Source: Treponema sp. (GTDB lineage Bacteria > Spirochaetota > Spirochaetia > Treponematales > Treponemataceae). Taken from it: a stretch of DNA of 63,115 bases. Under the pieces are notes generated by a model. That model worked only from the letters and a program-made list of their open reading frames with translations. It searched no databases and was not told where the DNA came from. A program made the translations under genes and the position numbers. Positions 25,065 through 33,840 of the stretch are shown piece after piece (the stretch's first letter is position 1; each line of letters begins with the position of its first letter). Location of the stretch: NCBI GenBank assembly GCA_017651065.1, contig JAGCDP010000054.1:1-63115 (forward strand), in the 5' to 3' direction.

Positions 25065-26612
25065 ATGTCTCTCAACTGTAACGAAATTAATTTGATTCTC
25101 GAGGAACTGGACCTGGCAGGCGCGTTTGTTCAGGAAATTGTACAGCCTTCTTATGATTTGCTGGCGTTTTATACTTACAAGGAAGGGGCGGCTAAGACTG
25201 TTGTTGTTTGCACGGCGCAGAATGCTGTAAGGATTAATGAAACAAGGCGGAAGATTACTAAAAACGACAAGCCGCTGCGATTTATGGAGTTTTTGAAGTC
25301 GCATATAAAGGGATGCCGCATTAATTCGTGCCAGCAGCTTGGGTTTGAACGCGTTATAAAAATGGAGCTTAGCCGCATGGTGCCTGCCGAAGAAAAAAAG
25401 GCAAACCAGCAGACTGTTCATATTTCGCTTGTGAAAAAGCCGGTGCTTTCTAAAGAGGAGCTTGCGGCTCAGGAAGAACCTGCAGAAATTGAAGAAAACT
25501 ATATTCTTTACATAAAACTCTGGAACAATGCGGCAAATGTGATTCTTTGCGATACTGAAAACACTATTCTTGAACCGATGTTCAGAAGACCGGAACGTGG
25601 GGAAGTTAAGGGAGAGAAGTTTGAAGTTGAAATAAAGGATATAACAGAAGCCGAAGCTCTTGAAAAATACCCTATCAGAGAGTGGGGCGGGGTTTTAGGG
25701 GCGGAGCCCCTAGGGAAGGCTTTCCCCTCCTTTAATCAATTTATCGACTATCACTACTCAGAACAGACCTCTTCCCTTTCGCGCGCGGCACTTTTGGAGA
25801 AGGCTGGAAAATGGTACAACACACGCCATTCTAAGATGGAAGCGGCACTGAATAACCTCTTGCAGAAAAAAGAACGCTTTGAAAACGCAGCCAGCATCAA
25901 ACACGAAGGCGACCTTATTCTTACCTACGGGCATCTGATTACTCCGGACTCTAAATTTCTTGAATGTGAAGACTACGAAACCGGGCGGACGCTGCGGATT
26001 ATGATTGATCCTAAAAAATCGGCACAGGAAAACGCACAGGAATATTATAAAAACTACAAAAAGGCTTTGTCTGGGGCTGTTGAAATTGAACACGATATTG
26101 AAATTGCACGCACACAGCTGGAAAAACTGGAAGGTCAGTATGCACAAATCTGCGCGGAACAGAATCCTGTAAAAATAGAGCAGCTGCTCCGGCGCGACAC
26201 CACCCCAACCCAGCAGAAAAAGAAAAATCATCCGGGTCTGGATTACACTGTAAACGGCTGGTACATTCTTGTTGGGCGCGATGCTAACGAAAACGACGAG
26301 CTTCTGCGTCATCATGTTCGCGGCGACGACCTTTGGCTGCATGTGCGCGACTTTCCGGGCGGATACGTGTTTATAAAAGCGCAAAAAGGCAAAACTGTTC
26401 CTCTGGAAATCCTGCTTGATGCGGCAAATCTGGCTGTTCACTACTCCAAGGCCCGCGGTGACAGCAAGGTTGACCTTTACTACACTCATGTAAAATACCT
26501 GCGACGTGCAAAAAATGGTCCAAAAGGACTTGTTCTGCCTACCCAGGAAAAGAATTTGTGTGTGTCTCCGGACAAGGAAAGGCTCCGAAAACTGGAATTT
26601 CTACAAAACTAG
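25065..26612 (+). CDS. NFACT/RqcH-family ribosome quality-control protein
   Basis: 515-residue member of the NFACT family (RqcH, FbpA, eukaryotic Rqc2/NEMF), which binds stalled 50S-peptidyl-tRNA complexes and in bacteria can direct alanine tailing. The C-terminal NFACT-R domain is clear (GWYILVGRDANENDELLRHH, DDLWLHVRDFPGGYVFI, ANLAVHYSKARGDSKVDLYYT). A coiled-coil middle follows residue 260. Around residues 210-225 a GC-rich repeat of about 48 bases lies in frame (GGVLGAEPLGKAFPS). Start ATG at 25065, near-leaderless. Confidence 0.9.
   Translation: MSLNCNEINLILEELDLAGAFVQEIVQPSYDLLAFYTYKEGAAKTVVVCTAQNAVRINETRRKITKNDKPLRFMEFLKSHIKGCRINSCQQLGFERVIKMELSRMVPAEEKKANQQTVHISLVKKPVLSKEELAAQEEPAEIEENYILYIKLWNNAANVILCDTENTILEPMFRRPERGEVKGEKFEVEIKDITEAEALEKYPIREWGGVLGAEPLGKAFPSFNQFIDYHYSEQTSSLSRAALLEKAGKWYNTRHSKMEAALNNLLQKKERFENAASIKHEGDLILTYGHLITPDSKFLECEDYETGRTLRIMIDPKKSAQENAQEYYKNYKKALSGAVEIEHDIEIARTQLEKLEGQYAQICAEQNPVKIEQLLRRDTTPTQQKKKNHPGLDYTVNGWYILVGRDANENDELLRHHVRGDDLWLHVRDFPGGYVFIKAQKGKTVPLEILLDAANLAVHYSKARGDSKVDLYYTHVKYLRRAKNGPKGLVLPTQEKNLCVSPDKERLRKLEFLQN
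25683..25733. repeat. GC-rich double palindrome inserted in NFACT gene
   Basis: GGGGCGGAGCCCC and GGGAAGGCTTTCCC palindromes in tandem, of a type seen as dispersed repeats in other bacteria. The insertion keeps the reading frame and adds about 16 residues between the N-terminal and coiled-coil parts. Confidence 0.6.
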
Positions 26613-26615
26613 CTT

Positions 26616-26682
26616 GTCATTATCGGGCTTGACCCGATAATCTCATCAAAAAAGGGATTGTCGGGTCGAGCCCGACAATGAC
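26616..26682. repeat. Inverted pair of GTCAT...ATCTC palindromes
   Basis: Elements at 26616-26644 (forward, core TATCGGG/CCCGATA) and 26656-26682 (reverse, core TGTCGGG/CCCGACA). They are separated by 11 bases after the NFACT stop and may terminate transcription. Confidence 0.8.
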
Positions 26683-26702
26683 ACAGTTTTTTCATTTTTC
26701 TA

Positions 26703-26731
26703 ATGACGGATTACTAATAATATAGTATAAT
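26703..26731 (+). promoter_or_regulatory. Promoter of the HAD gene, leaderless
   Basis: ATGACG (26703-26708), 17-nt spacer and TATAAT (26726-26731). The GTG start codon follows six bases after the -10 box, so the transcript is predicted to lack a leader. Confidence 0.6.
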
Positions 26732-26737
26732 ATTTAG

Positions 26738-27439
26738 GTGTATACTCTAAACTTGGGTGAAATAGACGCTGTTGCTTTTGACATTGACGGCACGCTCTAC
26801 AGAAATATTGTTTTCTACGCAAAGGTGCTGCCTCATTATCTTAAGCACTGGCACTTTTTCAGAAAGTTTAATAAAGTGCGCAAAATGCTGCGTGCCGACA
26901 AACGGAATGAAAGAGGTTACAACGACCTTTACAGGACTCAGATTGGGTTTCTTGCAAAGGAGCTTGGTTGTACAATGCTGGAAGCTGAACAACAACTCAA
27001 TTACATTGTATACGAGGGGCTAAGGCCTTTCTTTGAAAAAATAAATGCGTGTCATGGATCCGCAGAGCTTATACACCGTCTTAAGGCAGCCGGTTTTAAA
27101 ATTGCACTTCTTTCGGATTTTCCGCCTGAACAAAAAGGTGAAATCTGGGGAATAAAAAAAGACTGTGATCTGCTTTTAAGTTCGGAACTGATTGGAGCGC
27201 TCAAGCCTTCGTCAAGACCTTTTGAAGAGCTGGCAGAAAAGCTTGAAGTTCCGGCAGAACGCATTTTATATATTGGGAACAGCCACAAATATGATGTGGA
27301 AGGTCCAAAAAAGCTTGGCATGAAAGCCGGCTGGTTTATACCCTGGTTGTGGGGAAAACTCGGGGTTAAATCTAAAATTGCGGATATTACCTTCAGGCAT
27401 TATTCGCAGCTTGAAAAGTTTATTTTGGGTGGGGAATAA
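26738..27439 (+). CDS. HAD-superfamily hydrolase
   Basis: 233-residue HAD phosphatase. Motif I is DIDGTLYRN (nucleophile Asp and general acid), motif II LLSDFPPEQKGE, motif III K (ALKPSSRPFEE), motif IV GNSHKYDVEGPKKLGM. The cap region is helical. The substrate is not evident; the family covers phosphoglycolate-like and nucleotide phosphatases. It starts with GTG and is two bases upstream of the SpiroCoCo gene, so the two are probably one operon. Confidence 0.85.
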   Translation: MYTLNLGEIDAVAFDIDGTLYRNIVFYAKVLPHYLKHWHFFRKFNKVRKMLRADKRNERGYNDLYRTQIGFLAKELGCTMLEAEQQLNYIVYEGLRPFFEKINACHGSAELIHRLKAAGFKIALLSDFPPEQKGEIWGIKKDCDLLLSSELIGALKPSSRPFEELAEKLEVPAERILYIGNSHKYDVEGPKKLGMKAGWFIPWLWGKLGVKSKIADITFRHYSQLEKFILGGE

Positions 27440-27441
27440 AA

Positions 27442-30400
27442 GTGGAAATCGTAATCTCAATTCTCATTGCTTCTGTAATTTCTCTTGGAATTTCAATCTA
27501 TTTCCATGAGATGAGCAAAAAAAATAATGCGATGGAACGCGTAAAAAAATACGCCGATTCCCGCAAAAAGGATATGGAAGATTCCTACAAAACTTTGGAA
27601 AATCACTTTAACATGCTTATTGCAGAATTTGATGCTCGCCAGAATGAGGCAAATGCTGCTGTAAAACTGCTTACCCAGCAGAACAAGGATTTTGAAGAAA
27701 AAATTACTAGCCTTGATAAGAGCATAAAGGCTGTTCAGAATATTGAAGCACAGATTAACGGCTATTCAAAAATCCTTGATGAGCTTAACGAAATGTCTGC
27801 TAATGTTGAAGAGAATCTTATCCGCATTCAAAAAGAAAGCGTAATTGTAAACAAGCTTAACGACAGACTCGACAAGCAGCAGCAGACTGTTGAAAACATT
27901 GATAAACGCATTCCACAGGTTACCCAGAAATTTTCAGAAGAAAACGCAGAGCAGCTTAAGGCTGTTGGAACTACCCTTCTTGATGAATACAAAAATTATG
28001 CTAACACAATCGCTGCAGAAATAAAGCAGTCTCAGAATGATGCAGAAAATGCACTTGCTAAAATCAAGCAGCAGATTCAGGAGGCATACAATCAGGCAGC
28101 TGCAAAGGCAGAGTCGCTTGAAAATACTGCATTCGAACATCTTAGTGAACAGGCAACTGAACGCTCACAGCAGTACATTCAGGAAATCAAAAAACAGAAT
28201 GCACAGCTCGATGCTCAGATTACAAAATCTTTCAGGGAATCGGAACAGAAGCTTGTTGAAAGCACAAAGGCTGACCTTACAAAGATGAACGAAAATTTCC
28301 AGAAGAGCATAGAAACTATTTCGAACAACTATAACGAAAAGGTTCAGACTCTTCACGAAAAATACAACACTCAGCTTGATTCTGTTGCAGATAAAAACGA
28401 AGGAATTATTGCCAAACTCGAAACCCAGTTCAACGAAGATTTTACCCGCATTGACCAGAAGTGCAAATCTGACTTTGAAAAAATCAGCCAGCGATACGAA
28501 GAAAACTACTCTACCCTTACACAAAAATACGACAAGGATTACGAAACCCTTTCTGCCCAGTACGATGAAGCTGTTGGAAAAATTGCCCAGAAATATGATA
28601 ACCAGATAGGCTCACTTACTGCAAAAGGCGACAAAGAGCTTTCTGATTACGAAGCAAAAATAAATGCAGATATTCAGAAGATGAAGGCTGAATACACAAA
28701 GGCTTTTGATTCTGCAACTGCAATAAACAATACCAAAATAAATGAGTTTAACCAGAACTTTGTTGCAGAGCAGCAGCGCCTTAAGTCTGAATATGACCAG
28801 GCAATCAGTCAGCTTGCAAGTGAAAGTACAGATAAAATTGAAGGTCTTGAAAGCAGCATAACTACAGAAATTGCAAACTTTACAGATGAATGTAAGGAAC
28901 AGATTAATTCTTTGCAGAATGATTATTCTAGTAAGCTTTCTGATTTTAAGGATGACATTGGAACACGTCTTTCTGTTGTTGAAAATGAATATGAAAATAA
29001 AACAGCAGCACTTGAATCTAACCTTCGTGAAATTACAGAACGCTACGAAACAGAAGAAGAAGGCTTACAGAATGTATTTGGTGAACGCCTTCGTGCTCTT
29101 GATGAAGACTACAAGCAGCGCATTGCAGAAATCAGACTTTCTTTGGAACAGAGCCTTAAGCAGTGTAATGAAACTACAGAATTCCTTAAGCGTGATGTTG
29201 ACGGTAATTCAAAGAGCCTTGAAAGTATTCAAAGCGAGCTTGATGAAGAAATCAGAATCATGCAGGAAAAATATGCCGGCCTTTACAGCGATGCACTTGC
29301 TTCTGCAGACAAGAAAGAACAGGAAGCTCTTGATACATTTAATGCCGGTGCAAAACAGAAGATTGACGAATATGCCGAACTTATTCAGCAGAAGATTGAT
29401 CAGCTGCAGGAAGGCATTACAGAAAAAATCAAATCTGTTTCTATTGAATCGAGCAATTCTATTCACAATGCAGAATCAGCAATTGCAGATTTGCAGAAGG
29501 AATGTGCCGCTGCTAACCAGAAAGCACAGACCTTGCAGCCTGAACTTGATGAACGCATAAAGCTTATTAATAAAGAGCTTGAAGACTTTAAGACAGATGC
29601 AGAAATTAAGCTTAACAATATGAATAAGCAGATTGCCGATGCTGTTAAACGTTCTGTTGCCGAAAGTGAACAGACTCACCTTAACATTCTTGAAGGCATT
29701 GACGAGCAGCTTCATTCTTACAAAAAGGATATTGAAAACAAGCTTGCTCAGATTCAGAACAGTGGTTCCGATGTTGATACTCTTGAAAAGAGTCTTCGCG
29801 GTGCCATGCAGGAAGTTCAGAACAGAGTACTTGGAGACTTTGATAAGTTTACAAGCGAACAGCAGCGCCGTCATGAAGAATTTTCTACACAGATTAAAGA
29901 AGATTCACAGACTATCGAAGTTCGCCTGCAGGAAATTGACAAGTCACTCGATGAACTTAAGAACACTGCAACTGGCAGCATGAGCGCCAAGCTTATTGAT
30001 TTTGAAAAAGCCTTTAACAACAACATTCAGACTAAGAACAACGAAATTGATTCACAGCTTTCTGGCTGGAAGGTTGAGCTTGATACAAAGCTTAGTGAAA
30101 TTGCCGGCAACTATGAATCACAGCGTAAGGAAGTTGAACAGAACTACCTTAATGATCTTAGAACAAATATTTCTTCAATTACTACAAGAGCAACAGAGCA
30201 GTACCAGAATCTTGCAGATGCAATTGAAAAATCAAAAATCGGAATGGAATCGAATATTGCAGAAATTCAGGAAACCTTTACAGACTTCCAGGAAGAAACA
30301 AGAACAAAGATTTCACAGATTTCTACAAGCACCGACAAAGAGCTTAAGACAGAAATTGAACGTACTCTTTCCCAGGTTCAGTCTAATCTTAAGAAAACTC

Positions 30401-31860
30401 AAGACGAGCTTATTAAGGATTTACAGTCGTTCGAAGAAGGAATTCACCAAAGACAGGAAACAAGTACATCTTCTATTGATGCTGCTCTTGCAGAATTCAA
30501 TACATGGAAACAGCAGCTTCGTTCACAACTTGACGGAGCCAATTCTGTATTCCAGGAAGAACTTGATTCCTTTAAGACTTCTACAGAAAACAACCTTGAT
30601 GAAACAAAGCAAAAGCTCACTGATGATATGACAAAGTATGCTTCATACATTCAGGAGCAACAGAGTGACTTGAGCGAAAAGATTTCTTCACTTCAGAGTC
30701 AGACAGAAAACTCAATTAAGGAATATGAAGAACGTTCTGAACAGATTATGTCTCAGTTAAGCGAAACTTATACAAAGATGCTTACAGACACAGAAGAACG
30801 AGTTAAGGCTCAAAATGAAGATTCTGCTCAAAGCCTTGCACAGCTCAAAAAGGATATTCAGACTGCAAGCGAGCAGAACCGCGCTAACCAGGCAGAGTTC
30901 GTTCTTAAAATGCAGAACGATGCAAATGATCTTCAGGTTCGAATGGGCGACCTTACAAAAGAGCTTCAGTCTATTCAGGCAAGCATAGGTCTTTATGAAC
31001 GAGCCGATGCAATGAAACGCCACCTTGATGAAAGCATTGATGAGCTTAATAACAGAATGAATCAGCTCGACGGCTTTACAGACACCGCAGAAGATATTAC
31101 AAAGCAGTACAACTCAATTGTACGAATGAACGAAGAAATGGAACGCGAGCTTACAAACATTGACCAGCAGAAACAGCGCGTTACAAATCTTGAACAGAAG
31201 TTCGGTCAGTTGTTCGCTCTTTCTAATTCAATTGACGAACGAATTAAGACACTCAACGATACTTCTGATGACATTGGAACTATGGAAGTTGCAGTTCGTG
31301 ATTACAACGATAAGCTTGATATTGTTTCACAGCAGTACGAACGACTTGCCAAGAAAGATGAAGTTATTAACCGCGTTCTTAAAGATGTTGATACTTCGTT
31401 TGCAAACCTTAAGGATATTGAACAGAGAATTGCAGACTGTGAACGTCAGGTTACTTCTCTTCCAAAAGAAATTAAGGATGTTCAGGCAAGCGTTGACAGA
31501 TTGCTCCAGAGCGGACCAAAGATTACAGAAGCTACAAGCAAGCTCCAGAATCTTGATAAGGTTCTTTCTGAAACAGAACAGCGAATTGATCAGGTTACTT
31601 CTGCTAACTCTGGAATTAAAAAGCTGCAGCTTGATCAGGAACAGCTTTCACGCGAAATCAACAATAAATTTGAAACACTTCACAGCATTACAAAGAGTGA
31701 GCTTGATAAAAACAAGCCTTCTAAAGATAAAGGAATTGCACCTCAGACAAAAGAAACAATCCGCCAGCTTAAACGCGAAGGCTGGACAATTCCTGAGCTT
31801 GCAAAACGCTTTGGAAGAACAACAACAGAGATTGAGCTTTTGCTGGAGTTACCTGATTGA
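27442..31860 (+). CDS. Giant SpiroCoCo-type coiled-coil protein with C-terminal HTH
   Basis: 1472 residues. One N-terminal membrane helix (about 2-20) is followed by more than 1300 residues of near-continuous coiled coil rich in Gln, Glu, Lys, Ser and Ala, with few Pro or Gly. The C-terminal 35 residues look like a helix-turn-helix (IRQLKREGWTIPELAKRFGRTTTEIELLL). The architecture matches spirochaete-specific SpiroCoCo proteins. Its role is not established; a structural or cell-shape scaffold is plausible. The start is GTG with a G-rich ribosome binding site. Confidence 0.85.
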   Translation: MEIVISILIASVISLGISIYFHEMSKKNNAMERVKKYADSRKKDMEDSYKTLENHFNMLIAEFDARQNEANAAVKLLTQQNKDFEEKITSLDKSIKAVQNIEAQINGYSKILDELNEMSANVEENLIRIQKESVIVNKLNDRLDKQQQTVENIDKRIPQVTQKFSEENAEQLKAVGTTLLDEYKNYANTIAAEIKQSQNDAENALAKIKQQIQEAYNQAAAKAESLENTAFEHLSEQATERSQQYIQEIKKQNAQLDAQITKSFRESEQKLVESTKADLTKMNENFQKSIETISNNYNEKVQTLHEKYNTQLDSVADKNEGIIAKLETQFNEDFTRIDQKCKSDFEKISQRYEENYSTLTQKYDKDYETLSAQYDEAVGKIAQKYDNQIGSLTAKGDKELSDYEAKINADIQKMKAEYTKAFDSATAINNTKINEFNQNFVAEQQRLKSEYDQAISQLASESTDKIEGLESSITTEIANFTDECKEQINSLQNDYSSKLSDFKDDIGTRLSVVENEYENKTAALESNLREITERYETEEEGLQNVFGERLRALDEDYKQRIAEIRLSLEQSLKQCNETTEFLKRDVDGNSKSLESIQSELDEEIRIMQEKYAGLYSDALASADKKEQEALDTFNAGAKQKIDEYAELIQQKIDQLQEGITEKIKSVSIESSNSIHNAESAIADLQKECAAANQKAQTLQPELDERIKLINKELEDFKTDAEIKLNNMNKQIADAVKRSVAESEQTHLNILEGIDEQLHSYKKDIENKLAQIQNSGSDVDTLEKSLRGAMQEVQNRVLGDFDKFTSEQQRRHEEFSTQIKEDSQTIEVRLQEIDKSLDELKNTATGSMSAKLIDFEKAFNNNIQTKNNEIDSQLSGWKVELDTKLSEIAGNYESQRKEVEQNYLNDLRTNISSITTRATEQYQNLADAIEKSKIGMESNIAEIQETFTDFQEETRTKISQISTSTDKELKTEIERTLSQVQSNLKKTQDELIKDLQSFEEGIHQRQETSTSSIDAALAEFNTWKQQLRSQLDGANSVFQEELDSFKTSTENNLDETKQKLTDDMTKYASYIQEQQSDLSEKISSLQSQTENSIKEYEERSEQIMSQLSETYTKMLTDTEERVKAQNEDSAQSLAQLKKDIQTASEQNRANQAEFVLKMQNDANDLQVRMGDLTKELQSIQASIGLYERADAMKRHLDESIDELNNRMNQLDGFTDTAEDITKQYNSIVRMNEEMERELTNIDQQKQRVTNLEQKFGQLFALSNSIDERIKTLNDTSDDIGTMEVAVRDYNDKLDIVSQQYERLAKKDEVINRVLKDVDTSFANLKDIEQRIADCERQVTSLPKEIKDVQASVDRLLQSGPKITEATSKLQNLDKVLSETEQRIDQVTSANSGIKKLQLDQEQLSREINNKFETLHSITKSELDKNKPSKDKGIAPQTKETIRQLKREGWTIPELAKRFGRTTTEIELLLELPD

Positions 31861-31865
31861 TAAAA

Positions 31866-32339
31866 CTATTTTGATAACAGGCAAACGGCGGTTGCTTCAA
31901 CTGCCTCACTTGTACCAACCGGTGGGAGCTTCTCACCGGTTTTTGCTTTAACAAACACTTGTTCCGGTTTGATCTGAAGTGCACGTGCCACCGATTCAAT
32001 TACCTGCTGGCGGTACGGAATGAACTTTGGTTTTTCAAGTTTGATTACGCAGTCAAGGTTTTCTATGTGCCAGCCTGCAGCGCGTACTTTTTCCATTACA
32101 GTTTGCAGGAGCTTTGCAGAGTCGGCGTCTTTCCATTGCATGTCTTCAGGCGGGAAAAAGCTTCCTATGTCGCCAAGGCCTGCTGCTCCAAGAACTGCGT
32201 CTGTTATTGCGTGAAAGAGCACGTCGCCGTCTGAATGACCATCTTCCCCTTTTTCAAAAGGAAGTACAATGCCTCCAAGAATGAGCGGGCGTCCTTCTAT
32301 AAGTCTGTGAATGTCGTAGCCTAAACCAACTCGAATCAT
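31866..32339 (-). CDS. ispF: 2-C-methyl-D-erythritol 2,4-cyclodiphosphate synthase
   Basis: 157-residue IspF, the MEP-pathway enzyme that cyclises CDP-methylerythritol phosphate with loss of CMP. Metal ligands and core motifs are visible: GLGYDIHRL (Asp/His), GHSDGDVLFHAITDAVLGA, and the C-terminal VKAKTGEKLPPVGTSEAVEATAV. The start overlaps ispD by four bases (ATGA), as expected for an operon; in some bacteria the two are fused. Confidence 0.97.
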   Translation of the reverse strand: MIRVGLGYDIHRLIEGRPLILGGIVLPFEKGEDGHSDGDVLFHAITDAVLGAAGLGDIGSFFPPEDMQWKDADSAKLLQTVMEKVRAAGWHIENLDCVIKLEKPKFIPYRQQVIESVARALQIKPEQVFVKAKTGEKLPPVGTSEAVEATAVCLLSK

Positions 32340-33028
32340 TTTGCTGCTCCTTTTTCCAGGTCGCCGGGATATGTGATTTTTTTATTGTTTACGTCGCCTT
32401 CTACAAGCTTTACAGGGCCTGCATACTTTCCCCAGATTTCTGAATCGTCTGTATATTCATAGTCATCTTTGGCGGCTTTTTTGTGTGCTTCGTACAGCTT
32501 TTCAAAAACAAAACCCTGTGGAGTCTGAATTGCAGTAAGAAGGCTTCGTTCAAGATGTTTTACGATAAAACCTTCACTGTTGATTTGTTTTATTGTGTCT
32601 GTTGGTTTTATGCCTGGAGCTGCGGCTTCATATTGAATGGTGCCGGCTATTACATTCTGGATTACTTCCTGCGAAACAAATGGGCGGGCTCCGTCGTGAA
32701 TAAGAATGTATTGTGGCTGCTCGGCGCTTTTTTTAATATGCTCAAGCGCGTTCAAAATTGATTTTTGTCGAGTGGTACCGCCTGTTACAAACTCAAGTTT
32801 TGAGTTTAATTCATCTGTGGGATTTATTGCTTTTAGTGCCTGCTGTTCGTCGCCGGCAGGAATTGTAATTATGATTTTAGAAGCAGTTTCGAATGCCTTT
32901 ACACAGGCAGAAAGAACAGTACCTTCCTTGAGCGGAAGGTATTCTTTTTTTTGGGTGCCGCCCATTCTTGTAGAAGAACCGGCGGCAGTTATTATAACAG
33001 CGATTTTTGGATTAGAATGCGTCGTCAT
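32336..33028 (-). CDS. ispD: 2-C-methyl-D-erythritol 4-phosphate cytidylyltransferase
   Basis: 230-residue IspD, which transfers CMP to methylerythritol phosphate. It has the nucleotidyltransferase signature AVIITAAGSSTRMGG...KKEYLPL, then ILIHDGARPFVS and DTIK, and the C-terminal TDDSEIWGKYAGPVKLVEGD. The ATG at 33028 directly follows GAGG and gives the family N-terminus. It lies inside the 3' end of carD (17-base overlap), where the acidic-tail codons double as its upstream region. An ATG at 33052 is possible but lacks a binding site. Confidence 0.95.
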   Translation of the reverse strand: MTTHSNPKIAVIITAAGSSTRMGGTQKKEYLPLKEGTVLSACVKAFETASKIIITIPAGDEQQALKAINPTDELNSKLEFVTGGTTRQKSILNALEHIKKSAEQPQYILIHDGARPFVSQEVIQNVIAGTIQYEAAAPGIKPTDTIKQINSEGFIVKHLERSLLTAIQTPQGFVFEKLYEAHKKAAKDDYEYTDDSEIWGKYAGPVKLVEGDVNNKKITYPGDLEKGAAK

Positions 33029-33683
33029 CCTCGTCAAAATCTCCTTCTGCATCGTCTAAATCATCAGATGCTCCGTCGTCATCATCATCTAAATCATCAT
33101 TTCGGCGGCGAGACTTTTCATTTACGTCATCCATCAAATCATCATCTTCGTCATCATCAAGCTGGATTGTATGTTTAACGCGAGGAGCTGCTCCAGGAGG
33201 TTCAAGCTTTGTATGAATTGTAGCTTCAATTTCTTTTGAAGATTTTCCAAGTGCAAATGAAATTTCGTCTTCAAGGAGTTTTTTTGCAGAATCGTAAAGC
33301 TTGCGTTCAAGAATAGGAAGCTCCTTTACCTTACTGCGGTTATAGAGGCATCGGACAATTGTAGCAATGTCCTTAACAGTTCCCTTTTTAAGAAGGTCAA
33401 GATTCATCTGGTAGCGAAGTTTCCAGTCCGAAGTAATTGGTTCAAATTCATCAGAAAGAAGATTGAGTGCTTCTTCGGCTTCTTTCTTAGATACAATCTG
33501 ACGAATGCCAAGCTCTTCTGCCTTTGCAACAGGAACCATAACAATCATGTCTGAGGCTTCAATATAAATCTTGTAATAGAGGTTCATTTCATCTTTGAAT
33601 TTTTTTTCAAAGATTTCTGTTACAACGCCAACACCCTGGCTCGGGTAAACAACCTTCTGGTTAACCTTAAATTTTGTATCCAT
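33012..33683 (-). CDS. CarD-family transcription regulator with acidic tail
   Basis: 223-residue CarD/CdnL-like protein. The N-terminal RNA-polymerase interaction domain (about 1-70: KFKVNQKVVYPSQGVGVVTEI) precedes a helical DNA-contacting domain (about 75-165: WKLRYQMNLDLLKKGTVKDIATIVRCLY). These proteins stabilise open promoter complexes, often at rRNA genes. The last 50 residues are unusual, mostly Asp and Glu with one basic patch (SRRR). The -10 box is eight bases from the ATG. It heads an operon with ispD and ispF. Confidence 0.92.
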   Translation of the reverse strand: MDTKFKVNQKVVYPSQGVGVVTEIFEKKFKDEMNLYYKIYIEASDMIVMVPVAKAEELGIRQIVSKKEAEEALNLLSDEFEPITSDWKLRYQMNLDLLKKGTVKDIATIVRCLYNRSKVKELPILERKLYDSAKKLLEDEISFALGKSSKEIEATIHTKLEPPGAAPRVKHTIQLDDDEDDDLMDDVNEKSRRRNDDLDDDDDGASDDLDDAEGDFDEDDDAF

Positions 33684-33691
33684 ATAAAAAC

Positions 33692-33720
33692 ATTATAGCA
33701 TAAATTTTTGAAAAATTCAA
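33692..33720 (-). promoter_or_regulatory. Promoter of carD-ispD-ispF, leaderless
   Basis: -35 TTGAAT (33715-33720), 17-nt spacer and -10 TATAAT (33692-33697) on the minus strand. Eight bases separate the -10 box from the carD ATG; no Shine-Dalgarno. Confidence 0.65.
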
Positions 33721-33745
33721 ATTATTAAGAAATATGCATTCATAT

Positions 33746-33833
33746 TGAACCACAAGGCTCTCCCGTGGAAAAAGTCTTCGGCCAACAGAGAAAGTTGTCC
33801 TCAGCCTTTTTTCACTCCGAGCCTTGTGGTTCA
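33746..33833. repeat. 15-bp inverted repeat with 58-nt structured loop
   Basis: Perfect 15-bp arms (TGAACCACAAGGCTC and its complement) lie between the pyrophosphatase stop and the carD promoter. The loop contains a second stem on the minus strand (GGACAAC with GTTGGCC, one mismatch). It may serve as terminator of the upstream gene or as a structured RNA. Confidence 0.6.
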
Positions 33834-33840
33834 GAGAGTA

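Noticed and set aside
24753..25421. 222-codon minus-strand frame with 21-residue LHAKCTF repeats
   Set aside because: It is antisense to the NFACT gene and translates the 63-bp array; the shortened 53-bp unit breaks the periodic frame, and there is no start signal. Arm complementarity explains the pattern better.
25758..26489. 243-codon minus-strand frame opposite the NFACT gene
   Set aside because: Antisense shadow; the plus-strand protein has clear conserved motifs across the same bases.
28871..30631. Long open frames in alternate frames inside the coiled-coil gene
   Set aside because: The repetitive codon use of the SpiroCoCo gene leaves other frames open; none has start signals or recognisable domains.
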